39,845 bases of DNA, from contig SGPL01000315.1 in the NCBI GenBank assembly GCA_004802705.1, forward strand, positions 1 to 39,845. Reading direction: 5' to 3'. This DNA comes from Bondarzewia mesenterica (taxonomy: Eukaryota; Basidiomycota; Agaricomycetes; Russulales; Bondarzewiaceae). The position numbers and the translations under genes are program-made. The notes below the pieces were generated by a model, which did not search any database, was not told the origin of the DNA, and saw only the letters and a program-made list of their open reading frames with translations. Shown here in pieces: positions 22,091 to 32,565 of the stretch; within the stretch, counting starts at the first letter, position 1; every line of letters starts with the position of its first letter.

Positions 22091-23721
22091 ATGCCTGTAC
22101 CCCTCGAACCCAAGCTGCCCGCAGAGCCTGTGACTCTGGCCGTCATAGGCTGCGGACAACGGGGCAATGTAAGTTGCAATCCACACCTTGTCAGACATTG
22201 ACTTCACGCAGTAGTACATCAGGCCTATGCAGACTATGCCCTTGTTGAATCCACCAAATGCAAAATTGTAGCTATCGCAGAGCCTCGCCCAAAGACGAGA
22301 AAGCTNATGGCGGACGCCCATCGCGTCGACCAAAGTCTCATATTCCGCTCTTGGACAGACTTCCACGAGGCCTCTGCAGAGACTATTAAGACCATAGGAC
22401 GGCGTCTTGCCGATGCTGTGATTATCGCNGTCCAGGATCATATGCACGCTGAGCTCGTCGAAGCCTTCGCAGCTCAAGGCTATAACGTTCTTTGNGAGAA
22501 GCCAATGGCCACGAGCATCAACGATTGCNTCCGCATCGAAAACGCCGTCAAACNAGCCGNTATCGTATTTGGAATGGGACANGGTTCGTATCNGTTTANC
22601 TCCATATCGACGAGAGGNATTCAATTGTCCTTTGCCTTGCGTAGTCCTCCGATACTCNCCCTATAGCCAAGCCATAACCGAGATTGTCCGTTCCGGGNGA
22701 CTNGGCCAACTCGTGAACGCCGTCCATGTCGAGCCAGTGGGGCACTANCACTTTGCCCATTCATATGTCCGTGGTCACTGGGCGAAAGANCAAACCAGCT
22801 CTTTCTCGCTCATGACGAAGAGCTGCCAGTGAGAACATCCCTTTCACTCCCTCGCTTTTCCATCTGAACGTGATCGCATTCAAGCGATATTGACATACTC
22901 TGCAATTGGCTCTCTCCTGCNACACCGACCCGCATTTCTTCCTTNGGAGGGCTCCAACATTTTCCAGAAAACCGGAAAGCCCGCGGAAGCCGGTGATGCG
23001 ANGCGATGTTTAAACTGTCCGGCCGAGCGACAGTGCCCTTACAGCGCCAGGAAGAGTGCGTCCACCCCACTATCATATTACGCAAACTAAACNTTTGAAA
23101 CCNACAGTCTATCTGGACAAGGTGGCCGCTGGAAATGTGAGTTGGCCAGCAAGCACCATTGTCGACGGNATACCCGATGTCGAGAATATCACCGAGGCAC
23201 TTCGCCTTGGCCCGTATGGCAAATGTGTTTACGAGAGCGACAACGANGTGTGCGATAATCAGGTATGGTATACCTAACACCATANACTCCACAAGCATGT
23301 GTANAGACGCNTCAACGTATTCTAGGTTGTCAACATCCAATACTCCTCGGGAGCGACGGCATCATTCACGATGGTAGCATTCACATCTCTCATCTGCGAT
23401 CGTCAAACTCGCCTTCACTTTACCCACGGCGAGATNGTGGGCGACATGANGACCTTCACCGTGACCGACTTCCGCACGGGTCAGTCTGTCCTGCACTCGC
23501 CGAAGGACGAAGGTGGCGGACACGGTGGAGGNGATATCGGCCTGATCAGGACCTTTGTGGAGGCCGTGAGGTCTGGGCGGCAAGAGTTGCTGGGTACGGA
23601 CGTGACGGAGGTGCTCAAGAGCCATCTGACCGTGTTTGCTGCGGAGCACAGTCGGAGGGAGGGCACGGTGGTGGATTGCGAAGACTTTGAAAGGTCAGCT
23701 CGGCAGATGTTTCGCGCATGA
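22091..23721 (+). CDS. Gfo/Idh/MocA family NAD(P)-dependent oxidoreductase
   Basis: This family oxidises or reduces sugars and related polyols in the cytosol; the substrate is not predictable. Five introns (22169-22222, 22584-22644, 22829-22884, 23056-23107, 23263-23325) give about 447 residues. The Rossmann nucleotide-binding motif is AVIGCGQRGN near residue 18. The catalytic lysine motif is EKPMA, near residue 118. The C-terminal dehydrogenase domain contains the cysteine-rich RCLNCPAERQCPYSARK, the HFTHGE and GGGHGGGD segments, and TFVEAVRSGRQELLGTDVTE. One frameshift in exon 4 is needed: the four-T run at 22960-22963 should be three to join the SSFGGLQHF part to QKTGKPAEAGDA. Ns leave several residues undefined. 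Confidence 0.9.
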
Positions 23722-24176
23722 CTGCTGTTGCTCGACATATGTACTTAGCTATACAACACCTTCCTTTCCTGGGCTCTTGAAAATGTTGTCGAACATATTT
23801 TCCTCTCCACCATGNNCNCTCCTAGGCATAACTTGTGCAAAACATCGATTGCAANACAGGCTACCCTTAAGTATAGGACTTCNTTAGGTTTTTACNTGCG
23901 CAGGCTCAAGCTAGAGCCCTTGGCANTGCNTNNCNNCCTNCNNNNCNNCNNNNNNTNNANNTGGAATNTCAAATNGNNATNNNTGNANNTTNGTGNNNNT
24001 TCGNGGGCGCANAACAGCGCACAACCTTCATAANTACACACGCTGTGTTTCTTNTCAAGCTGCGGCGCAGTGAGTCNCTCTCTCGACTNGCTATGGTGAC
24101 TNATTGATCACTTCTAGGNTTATNAAAACCTCGTCGACNTCGATATATAGAAGCTGCACATAAAATAGAGTTCGGT
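23722..24176. other. Intergenic, N-rich
   Basis: This is the 3' flank of the oxidoreductase and the promoter of the hydrolase. The middle is mostly N and unreadable. No coding segment was found. Confidence 0.4.
24144..24150 (+). promoter_or_regulatory. TATA-like element of the hydrolase gene
   Basis: TATATAG lies 33 bp before the proposed ATG at 24177. The distance is short for a fungal gene with a normal leader, so this is tentative. Confidence 0.3.
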
Positions 24177-25147
24177 ATGTCGGACAGTACAGAGAAACGA
24201 CATATCTTTGCCTGAAGGACGTGNACTTGCCTACGNAGANAACGGCGATCCNAGTAGCTCNGTCATCGTCCTCTTTTTCCATGGCGTTTTCTCTGTCGGA
24301 CGAGCCGGGAGATCGCGCACGCTACTGAACAAAGGCGTGCACTCATGTAGCCCCCACCCTGCCCGGCTGGGGCAACACCTCGCCTGTTCCCCCTTCACAC
24401 ACCTTCGCCGCATGCCTCGCGGCCGATATTACAGCTCTNATGGAGCACCTTCATCCAAGCACCGATGAGCTGAAGTTNTACGTCTGTGGAGGGTCATTTG
24501 GGACCGTCCCGGCGCAGATCNTTTATGGCTTGCCCNTCGACGCGTTCCCGCTCGGTCGCCANATCGTTGGCCTGCTCGTCATCGCGCCTTTTTCGCCGTT
24601 CTACTTCCACCACGGGTACGCCAAGACGCTGTCTTGGGCGAGCTATCTGAGCGTCGGCCCACCCGCGCACCACATCCCGTTCCACCTCGTCCCGCGGCTC
24701 ATGGTGTGCGCTGTGCGGGGCAAGTTTTCGAACGTGGAGCACGCGAGCGCATTCCTGCGCTCGANGCTGTTCGACAAAATGGATGACAGCGAGTGCGAGA
24801 TCTTNCATGCGTGGTGCGCGGAGCAGGGGTTGGAAGAAGGTCAGTTCGTTCGCGAGATGGCGGAGGACATCGTGCNCAGTGTCGCAAAGTCATGGAGGGG
24901 GTTCATGGATATCGTGGATGTCCTGCACTCGGATTGGGGAGGCGTTTGTCCGGCTAAGCTTGACGAGGAGCACGCGGCGCGACCGGTTCTTGTGGTGTCT
25001 TCTGACAAGGACGACATAGCAGGGCCTGGCATGGGTGAATGGTTGGTCTCGAATTACAAAAATGCCCGAGCGAAGGTATTGNGGGGTGGACATATTGCAG
25101 CCATTTGCTACTTGGATGAGATTTGGGAGGAATTTGTGAAAACTTAA
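24177..25147 (+). CDS. Alpha/beta-hydrolase fold protein (two frameshifts)
   Basis: This is a serine hydrolase-like enzyme of unknown substrate, with no intron. The oxyanion region is LFFHGVFSVGR. The nucleophile elbow is CGGSFGT (Gly-x-Ser-x-Gly). The acid is likely in VLVVSSDKDDIAGPG. The catalytic His is in GGHIAAICYLDE near the C-terminus. All triad elements are present. Two single-base shifts are required. The first is at 24207-24209, where one T fewer joins MSDSTEKRHI to LPEGR. The second is between about 24336 and 24346, before VAPTLPGWGNTSPVPPS. With both corrected the length is 322 residues. The Ns and the other frameshifts in this block favour sequence errors, but a recent pseudogene cannot be excluded. 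Confidence 0.75.
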
Positions 25148-25479
25148 CAGTTCCGTATCTGTCTTTCAACAAACGGGTCAATGAACAAAAGAATGATATA
25201 ATTTGGGGTCTATCACAATTCAAGTGAAAGTTGAACATGGTGACAAAAGGCTTCGCAAAACGAGGAGGAATAGAAGGTAGGGTGTCGCAAATGGAAAGAA
25301 TGAAGTACGAGACATCACAAAACAAGGTGAATGCGTAGGAGAGGGTGTCGCAACAGCATGGCGATGGGTACGAAGTGACAATATAGCGCAAAACGAGATA
25401 ATAAAAAAGCAAAAAAAGGTGTCGCAAGAGTGAAATGAAAAGCACAAGAAGCACATGGCTGATATGAAGCAATAATAAA
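25148..25479. other. Intergenic, converging 3' flanks
   Basis: This is 332 bp between the stops of the hydrolase and CDT1. The core GGTGTCGCAA recurs loosely (GGTGTCGCAAATGG at about 25279, GGTGTCGCAACAG at about 25345, GGTGTCGCAAGAG at about 25418). The spacing is roughly 65-75 bp, suggesting a degenerate tandem repeat. No gene is apparent. Confidence 0.5.
25279..25430 (+). repeat. Degenerate repeat with GGTGTCGCAA core
   Basis: The decamer GGTGTCGCAA occurs three times within 150 bp of the CDT1 3' flank, each followed by an A-rich or ATG-containing stretch. Spacing is approximate and the intervening sequence is only loosely similar. Confidence 0.5.
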
Positions 25480-27366
25480 TCAATCGGCCAGTTCCAATTC
25501 CCGTCGGATTCGTTCTCTGACCTCTCTAAGGCCGCCGCCCTCTCTCTTGACCCGTCGTGGGCTGCGTGTTCTCAGTTCCTCGGCGCTATCATCTTTCCTC
25601 CGACTGGGACCTGGACTGGGGGGAGCCTTGGGCCCACTATCACTTTGTGTAGGAGCAGGCATCTCTATCCATTCCTCGCCGCTGATGTCCAATGGCTTGA
25701 TGAAAAAGGGGCAAAGTGAGGCGAGGATATTCAGGGATTCCTGAGCTTCGGCTGAAGAGATCGGAACGGGGGAGGATTTAAGAATGGCTGCAATCACTTC
25801 TGAGACAGGAAGGGCTCGGCGCTTTCGAGTCGTAGGCGCGGCGGCTGTTCCAGTTGGAGCTGAGAAAAGCCTAAGAAAACACAGCATGAGCGACTGTTTG
25901 TCAAAAATACAAAAGAAACGACAAGTACATCCAAACGCTCTCTGCCACCCCTCCGAGCCGACCCAACAGCACACGTCGCCTCATTTCATCCTGGCTCATT
26001 CGCAACAGCTGATCCCTGGTAAGTTTCCCACCAGAAACCTCGCTGCTAGCGGATTTGGATGGCGTAGACGTGAGTGATTTCTGACGAATTCGATCATAGA
26101 GAGCCGCCCGTCGAGAACTCGTGGGAGTCTGGGGCGCCGTGAAAGCATTGGATCCACGCTGGTGCACAGGGGTCGAAGGCAAGGAATCACCGCTTTGACT
26201 GCGGGATGGGCTTGTGGAAGGTGTGCGTGGAGTTAAAAGGCCGATAAGAGAGTCAGCACGAGAGTGTCGCGAGGAGGGAGTTTGGGGAAAGGGTGTCGAA
26301 TTCTTAGATCCAGAAGCCAGTTTGGACGGCGACGCGATAGGAAAGGGAATTGCGAAATCCCTTGATTCCTTGGTTGGAGACTTTGAAGGCGATTTCAGCA
26401 ATGCCTTCTTGAACGGGGATGTGGGAGACGGAGGCGTTGCTAATATCGAGATTGAAGAGGACGCCTTAGGGGATGATGAAGCAAGAAGGCGCGTCAAGTT
26501 GGAAGGTTTGGGTGGTACGATCAGTTGTGGAAGATCTGCCTTGTGTACGTTTGGAATTGGGGTCGTATCTGGATGGAACTATAGACGCACTCAGACAATC
26601 AGCGCACAAGACATGCCCGAAAAACGAGTACCTCAATCCAGCGCTGCAACTTAGACAGCACTTCTTTCCGTCTTGATTCGCTAGCAGCAGTCCATCGAGC
26701 AACAGAAGTCATGCCGCTGCCCATGTCTTTATCGATGTCTATCTCAACTTCAATGCCGATCCCGTAGACAGGGAAACGAGACTTGGTTGCTTTTGAGAAA
26801 TGAGTGGATGGGCTAATAACAAAACCCATAGATCCCCGAGTCCAGTCTTTGGGTTGAGAAGAGGGCGTTTCGCCTTCCAAGAAAGGATTGTCATCAGTGT
26901 CGGCCTTGTGAGTCGCTTTCGGAGGCGTAGCATCCTTGCCATCCCATTCCCAAAGCCAGCACAGTCGTCTCAGATCATCGACTTCAAAGTTAGTTGTAAG
27001 ACCAGAGTACGCGCTGAGAGATTGATGATTGAGCACGTTGCGCACGATACCCGTATCTGAGGAAGGAGATACTGCACAGGTCGCAAGGGCATGCGAAAGT
27101 GCGTGTTGCAAGGCTGTCTGGAGCTTGTACATACGGTTCAGATGCGGCGGTAGGGTTGAGAAACTGTGTTCATCCTTTTTCCTTTTGACCGTCTTTGGTG
27201 GAGAAGGCGGCCTTGAGGGAGGGTAAGGAAGGATAGTCAAAGAGGCAAACTTAATCACTCACGCAGTTCGGAGTTTTTTGGGTGTTAAGATCGTGTCATC
27301 CTCATCATCCGACAAACGACGTTTCTTTCTTGGTGATACACGAAGAGCAGTGTACAACTCGGACAT
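25480..27366 (-). CDS. CDT1: DNA replication licensing factor CDT1
   Basis: CDT1 loads the MCM2-7 helicase at origins in G1. Three introns (27212-27262, 26579-26631, 25871-25928) give 574 residues with an intact frame. A basic N-terminus ([14 protein letters not shown]) precedes the central winged-helix domain, about residues 55-215, with [19 protein letters not shown] and [20 protein letters not shown] Ser/Pro-rich linker of about 150 residues holds many CDK-type sites: SPFK, SPSK twice, SPTK, SPSR. The C-terminal MCM-binding winged helix contains [22 protein letters not shown] and [23 protein letters not shown], then [17 protein letters not shown]. Identity rests on the two-domain layout and these motifs. 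The upstream MCB box supports it. Confidence 0.82.
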
Positions 27367-27447
27367 GATCTATGGCCACGTTTGAAGGTGAGGGTCACGA
27401 CGGGGAAGAGGAATGGGTTTTGGTTGAGAAGAGAACAGCCGACCGCG

Positions 27448-27453
27448 ACGCGT
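27448..27453. promoter_or_regulatory. MCB element (ACGCGT) in the CDT1 promoter
   Basis: ACGCGT, inside the palindrome GACGCGTC, lies 82 bp upstream of the CDT1 start codon. Related half sites (TTACGCGC and CACGCGC) follow within 50 bp. MCB is the binding site of the MBF (Cdc10/Res or Mbp1/Swi6) G1/S factor. Fission yeast cdt1 is named for its Cdc10-dependent transcription. The site could also serve the divergent CCCH gene. Confidence 0.65.
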
Positions 27454-27466
27454 CCTCATTTACGCG

Positions 27467-27476
27467 CTCACGTGAG
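27467..27476. promoter_or_regulatory. Palindromic E-box CTCACGTGAG
   Basis: A perfect 10-bp palindrome around CACGTG, the bHLH (E-box) core, lies 100 bp from the CDT1 start in the shared promoter with the CCCH gene. Confidence 0.45.
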
Positions 27477-27711
27477 TTTCGCACGCATGTTTCACGCGCA
27501 ATTTGCATCATACTGCAGCACCAAAACAGCTAGGACAGCTTCGACACAGCTACACGTGTAGGTACATATATGACTTCAAGTTTCCACTCACATGCGGTCT
27601 AACCTCCCTGCCACCACCTTAGTCTCATGGCGAGAAATATGCTTTATATTGGTTCCCATGCTAACGGCGACAATATGTGGGTTCTTGTACAATCTCTACC
27701 AGCTTGGTGTA

Positions 27712-29755
27712 ATGATTGACCTTTGCACCGTCAGCAAGCGATGCCTTGCTGAGATAGATGGTACGTATTGACATTTCATTTCTCTCCGAGATGAGTCGAA
27801 GTATTTCATTTTCAGGTGAATTTGATACTCTGATCGAAAGAGAACGGAAGTATATCCGCCAGATTGAAAACTTAAGCAAAGAGCTGTCCTTGTCAAGAGA
27901 CTCTGAGGAAGCCGCCCATCACAAGGAAGAACTTGCCCTACGTGAAAGGGACATAGCTCGTCGTGATAAGTCTCTTGCTGATATGGAGAAAGAATCGATG
28001 AGACTGACCTTGGAGACCCACAAACGTGATGCTGAATTGGGGAAAAAGAGATTGATGATGGATATCCAGCGCTTACAGGTGAGACGCCGCAGGTGTTGAT
28101 TAGCATTGGTATCTAATGTCTGACTGACGTTGTTACAGCAACTCTCTCAGGCATCGGAGCATCGTGTAGCTTGTCTTATTGATGGGGATGGGACCATTTT
28201 TTCCTCATCTCTCCTTTCTCAAGGCCAAAACGGCGGTCGTGAGGCCGCGCGGCTTCTGAGCGAAGGTATTCGATCCTACTTGCGTTCAGCCAATCTCGAA
28301 CACTACCAGCTCCTCGTCTACGTGTTCTATAACAAACGAGGGCTTATGGATGCTCTGGCCATCGGTGGATCGCCGGAGGCGCGTTTGGGTTTTGAAGAAT
28401 TTGTTATCGGTTTTAATCAGGCTGCCGGACGCCTCTTGATGGTTGACGTCGGTAGTGGTAAAGAAGTAGCCGACGCTAAGTTAAGAAGTGAGCTCAATTG
28501 TTTTTCTTGCACTGCAGTTGGATTGATACCGACTGCTGCACATTCAAAGCGTACCTCGAGGATAATATACGGCTACCTCAAACGTTGAAAGTCCTATTTG
28601 GAGGTGAGCGTTTCCGTCTCCGATTCACTACATTTCTGTTTCACCTCACATTTGAACAGGCTGCCATGATAATGGATACATCAATGCTCTACGTTCCTCT
28701 ATAACGGATGGGCTTGGGGAAAAGTTGGTATTACTCCCTGGCTACGACGAGATGGCTGCAGGATACGCAAGCCTTAACCTCCCATCTCTGACAATTCCCG
28801 GCCTTTTTTTGCGACAGAAAATAAACACTGCGGGACGTTCTGTTTCACAGTTGACTGATACATCCTCGACTGTCTCCCTCCCTCCTCGACGTGCGAGTAC
28901 GAGCGTGTCACAGGTCCAAACCCAGCGTGTGATTCCAGACAGTAATAACATTGGCGCGACAAGTCCTCTTGCACAGCATGCGGTCTTGAGGGAGCATGAT
29001 GGAGGTTGGCCACAGCTTGGGGCAGTGTCTGTAGTCCAGCCAACCAGCTACTCATCCGTCCTCCAAACGGAGAGCGCGAGTCTCCCTCGTGATGCGACAC
29101 CTGATTTAAATCACAGTGGCAGTGATTCCTCTCCTGACTCCGAGATGGGTTGGGGACCTCATTCTCCGGCACGATATACTGGGACTCGCCGTATCAATCC
29201 AAACAAGGTAAATGCTCACCTTTGTCGTGTGGAAGGTCTTCTGACGATTTCGCTGTTTTGCAATTGATGATAGAAACTTTCTCAGCGTGGGTCCCTTGCT
29301 GAATCGTTCCGAATTTATCACAAATTTATCATTTTATTTTGCTCACAGAGAATCCTCCGCCATGCACACTCTTCTATCTGGCCAGATGCCGGAAGGGCAC
29401 CGAGTGCAAATACGCTCATGACTATATCTTGGAAGCAGAGCATTATCAGGAAATTCGAGAGAATGCAAGAAGAGCTCCATGCCCCGCAGTCAATAGAGGT
29501 AAGATAATGGACTGAAGGTTCTCCCTGCGTAGTCCACTCTGAATTTGTTTTTTCTGACTGTACGATCAAGGTGACATCTGTGGCTGGGGTGATCAATGCT
29601 GTTATGGGCACAAGTGTCCCGAGTTGACAGCATGTTACTATCTAAAGTTGGGGAAGTGCAAGTTTGTTGGAGGTAAGCTCACTTCTTACGCGTGGTGTTT
29701 AGCCCGAGACTTGACCAGCTGTCGATGTCCAGTGGGTATGCACAGGGAAGGATGA
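27712..29755 (+). CDS. NYN/PIN-like plus CCCH zinc-finger protein, copy A
   Basis: This is probably an RNA-binding, possibly RNA-cleaving, regulator. Eight introns (27761-27815, 28079-28138, 28488-28549, 28604-28659, 29208-29273, 29287-29348, 29499-29570, 29673-29732) give 516 residues without a break. Residues about 20-105 form a coiled coil. Residues about 110-265 look like a NYN nuclease fold: CLIDGDGTIF, then VYVFYNKRGLMDAL, VGSGKEVADAKL, and FGGCHDNGYINALRSS. Candidate acidic residues sit in IDGDG, VADAK and CHDNG. A Ser/Pro-rich linker follows. The end has two CCCH fingers: PPC-x7-C-x5-C-x3-H, then C-x8-C-x5-C-x3-H, and a further cysteine-rich stretch. Nuclease activity is inferred from fold pattern only. 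Confidence 0.8.
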
Positions 29756-30369
29756 TTGGCATATCCTGCAGGTTGTATTGCCTCACCTACAAGGCGTGTC
29801 TCGAGCTAAGCATCGCGCACGCCAGACTTAACTATCTAAACTATTCCGCAGCTTGCTTCGATTTGTTTGCGATTCCGCGCGCAGCATGTTCACTGTTCAC
29901 TGACTGTTACTCGTATGTCGATACGATTACAACTAAGGTCGAGGCAGGTTTTTTTTTGGAGCTTTCCATTGAAGTGCGGTATTGGCGTGCCTATATTCCT
30001 GTGGAAGATCTATCACATTGTTCCGTGTTTGTCACCGACCGTCCTGTTGTTGTATGGTAACGGTCGGCGTAGTTCAGTTTGTGCGGGCGCTTGATTCGTT
30101 TCCTTCACAGAACATATGATATTCCATGGACCTGCATTTGGCATCTCATTATCCCGCAGTACATCACATTGAAGAAAGTTCACAGAAGCCACATGTGCAT
30201 GGTTTAGCGCCCCCGGGGACAGGTCGAACGAGTCGCGACCGCTGATGCTGATATTCAGTTGTCTCTTAAAAGCTTTACGCACCCTTGATAGGGTGGGTCC
30301 TTATTTCTTGTAGAAGTGACCTACCCACTGGCAATGGATACCTTAGTATCTAAGTCAACCAGTCACCAG
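29756..30369. other. Spacer between the two CCCH genes
   Basis: This 614-bp spacer holds no gene I can support. It has a T-run at 29947-29955. It contains no obvious remnant of a third copy. Confidence 0.45.
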
Positions 30370-32214
30370 ATGTGGTACGTGTGTGCCCCCACGCATTGTA
30401 GGCGGTGAGACTCACAGTGTTCCGATTGGGGCTCACTGACAGGAGCGAGGTGATCGTTAAGATTCAAGGTGAGCCGATACTACTCTTACATGTGGCAGGG
30501 TGGTTGAGTCTCGGATCACTTGACTTGCTTGCAGAGATTGCAGAGACATCCTCAACAGAAAATACCTGTCTGGTAGACAGGGTCAAGGAGCTGGAGGTAG
30601 AGCTGTCAGTGTGGAAGCAAGCGCACGCTGCCTTACACGACGCCGCTGAGCGCAAAAACAAAGCCCGCGGTGAGCCGGTGGATGTGACAGCTCCCAAGAA
30701 ACAAACCAACGACATCAACTTGAGCGGAGTCGTTGACGAAGTGCGTCGCCACCTGCATTTAATCTAAAATTCACACTGATGCTGGCCTTTCCACCCTTCT
30801 CAGAATTTATTAGTGCTTTGTGTCATCGATGGCACCAAGAGCATCTTCTCAACCTCCTATATCAAAGATGGGGAAGAAGGCGGCCGGCGCGCTGCACAAG
30901 AACTCATTGAAGGGATCCATGATCATCTTGCGGACGACAAGCAATGCACGTCAAGAGGCTACTCTTTGTGGATCTCAGTCTATATCAATAAGCGAGGGAC
31001 CAAGAAAGACTTGGTTGCCAATGGGCGTTGCAGTGGGAATGAGTTCGAAGTTTCTGCGAGGGTTTGAGCCTGTCTTCACCCGCACTGGTGATCATCGACG
31101 TTGTGACCAGGTCCGGAGCCGATAAGAAGATTAACAGTGAGTCTAACGCCTTACATCCCCTTCAATACCGATTCCGCGTCCTTATGTGCCGGTATCAGAG
31201 TATGTCCAAACTTTTTCAGGCCTCCCGCAAACCCTTCGCATCTTCTTCAACGGTACGACTTCTCCATTTTCCTCATCGTGGCACATGCTAAAGCCATTTT
31301 ATAAGGTGGATCCAGTCCTAACTCTCTGTCTATTATGGATACACTAGAGAGCGTCTCTGCCGCTTCGAAGCTCACCTTAGTGCTGGGCCACAATGACTTC
31401 TCCTCTAGGACGTTTTTGGACACAAACACCTTCCTTGATTTTGGAGGGGCTTTTCATGGACAGCGTCTTTCCGGCAAGGGTATCTTCGACGACGCCGTCT
31501 CTCTTTTCACGTCATCCATCTACTGCGGACGACGAGAGGTCGCTCCTTCAGTCTCCTTCGGACAGTAATACTCGTAAGAGTACCGTGATTGACCCCACCT
31601 TGGTGAGCTACCCGTCTTAAGCCCGCCTAACGCTTTATATCTCATCGATTGATTCGCCATTTAGCCGCTATACAAACGTGCGTCCTTCGTTGTCCCGCTT
31701 AGTGCGCGGCAGAAAGCTCACCTGCCGTTCTCAGAGAATCCTCCGCCTTGCAATGAGCATTATTTACTGGACAAGTGCTCAAAGGGCGTATGTCAATCAA
31801 TTGAATATCGCTGAATCCAGCATTGACTAGGTTCTAGACCTACTGCAAGTACTCGCATGACTATCTCCTGACCACGGAGCAACTGAGGACCTTGGGTAAA
31901 AATGCAAAGCAATCCCCCTGCTGGTTCATGAACAACGGTAAGAGATCTCAGGCATATGCTATACGTGTAGCGCGTGATGCTGAATACTATTTTACGAATA
32001 GGCAAAGAATGTCCTTACGGCGAACACTGCTGCTGGGGTCATTCCTGCCCGTTCGGTGTGAAGTGCTTCTTCAGCAGTAAGGACAAATGTCGCTTTAAAG
32101 GCCGTGCGTCGTTTTCCATCTCACCTAGCTTGTGACGTTTCTCGTTGACGAGACCATGACGATAAATCAGCTGGAATGCATCGCCCGCTAGGAGATGCAT
32201 CTGAATCTGATTGA
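30370..32214 (+). CDS. NYN-like plus CCCH zinc-finger protein, diverged copy B (two compensating frameshifts)
   Basis: This is a tandem paralogue of copy A. Nine introns are inferred: 30375-30442, 30469-30534, 30741-30803, 31137-31198, 31253-31305, 31603-31664, 31788-31837, 31938-32001 and 32104-32170. Exons of 54 nt and 102 nt are conserved in size with copy A. The NYN-like half reads LCVIDGTKSIFS, SVYINKRG, RSGADKKI, and NGGSSPNSLSIMD, so the His-Asp of copy A is missing. Both CCCH fingers are intact (C-x7-C-x5-C-x3-H; C-x8-C-x5-C-x3-H). A base is missing at 31051-31053 (TTT, four Ts expected), creating a TGA at 31066, and one base is extra at 31413-31417 (TTTTT). The two cancel, for 429 residues. 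It may be an error-containing gene or a young pseudogene. Confidence 0.7.
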
Positions 32215-32565
32215 CGAATCAACGACTCGGACAAGAAATTTGTTCTCGTTTCAGGTCTGTTCAACGAAAAGTCGCGAATGGAATCAAAAGAATTTCGAGA
32301 ATTACGGATAAGGAAATATCATGTATGTTGTGGTACTGCGACGAGATGCTCGATTCTGCAGTCAGTTGCTTAGCAGCATTCAATGCGATGATCGATCCCA
32401 ATTATACCTTGAAGTATTCGGGGAGCGCCGACAGCAGTCGTGGGAATATCGATCGCGGTTATTTTGGGACCATGTATATGGGTGCCTTGGGCGGTCATGA
32501 GCGTCTCTATAACAAACGCTGTTCTTGTTCTCGACTACATCCGTTGACCAACACATCTCTCAACC
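32215..32565. other. Intergenic, RhoGDI promoter
   Basis: This 351-bp region has no coding signal and no clear TATA element. It serves as 3' flank of copy B and promoter of RhoGDI. Confidence 0.45.

Larger units (their letters stand above)
21714..25082. other. Second block of scattered Ns, dense at 23815-24003
   Basis: Single Ns recur through the oxidoreductase and hydrolase genes. In the oxidoreductase exons I counted 20 Ns: 14 at codon position 3, four at position 2 and two at position 1. Between the two genes, especially 23926-24003, Ns become nearly continuous, as expected if two haplotypes diverge strongly in intergenic DNA. Confidence 0.75.

Noticed and set aside
29692..30060. 122-codon plus-strand frame after copy A
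   Set aside because: It starts inside the last intron of copy A in another frame and has no recognisable features.
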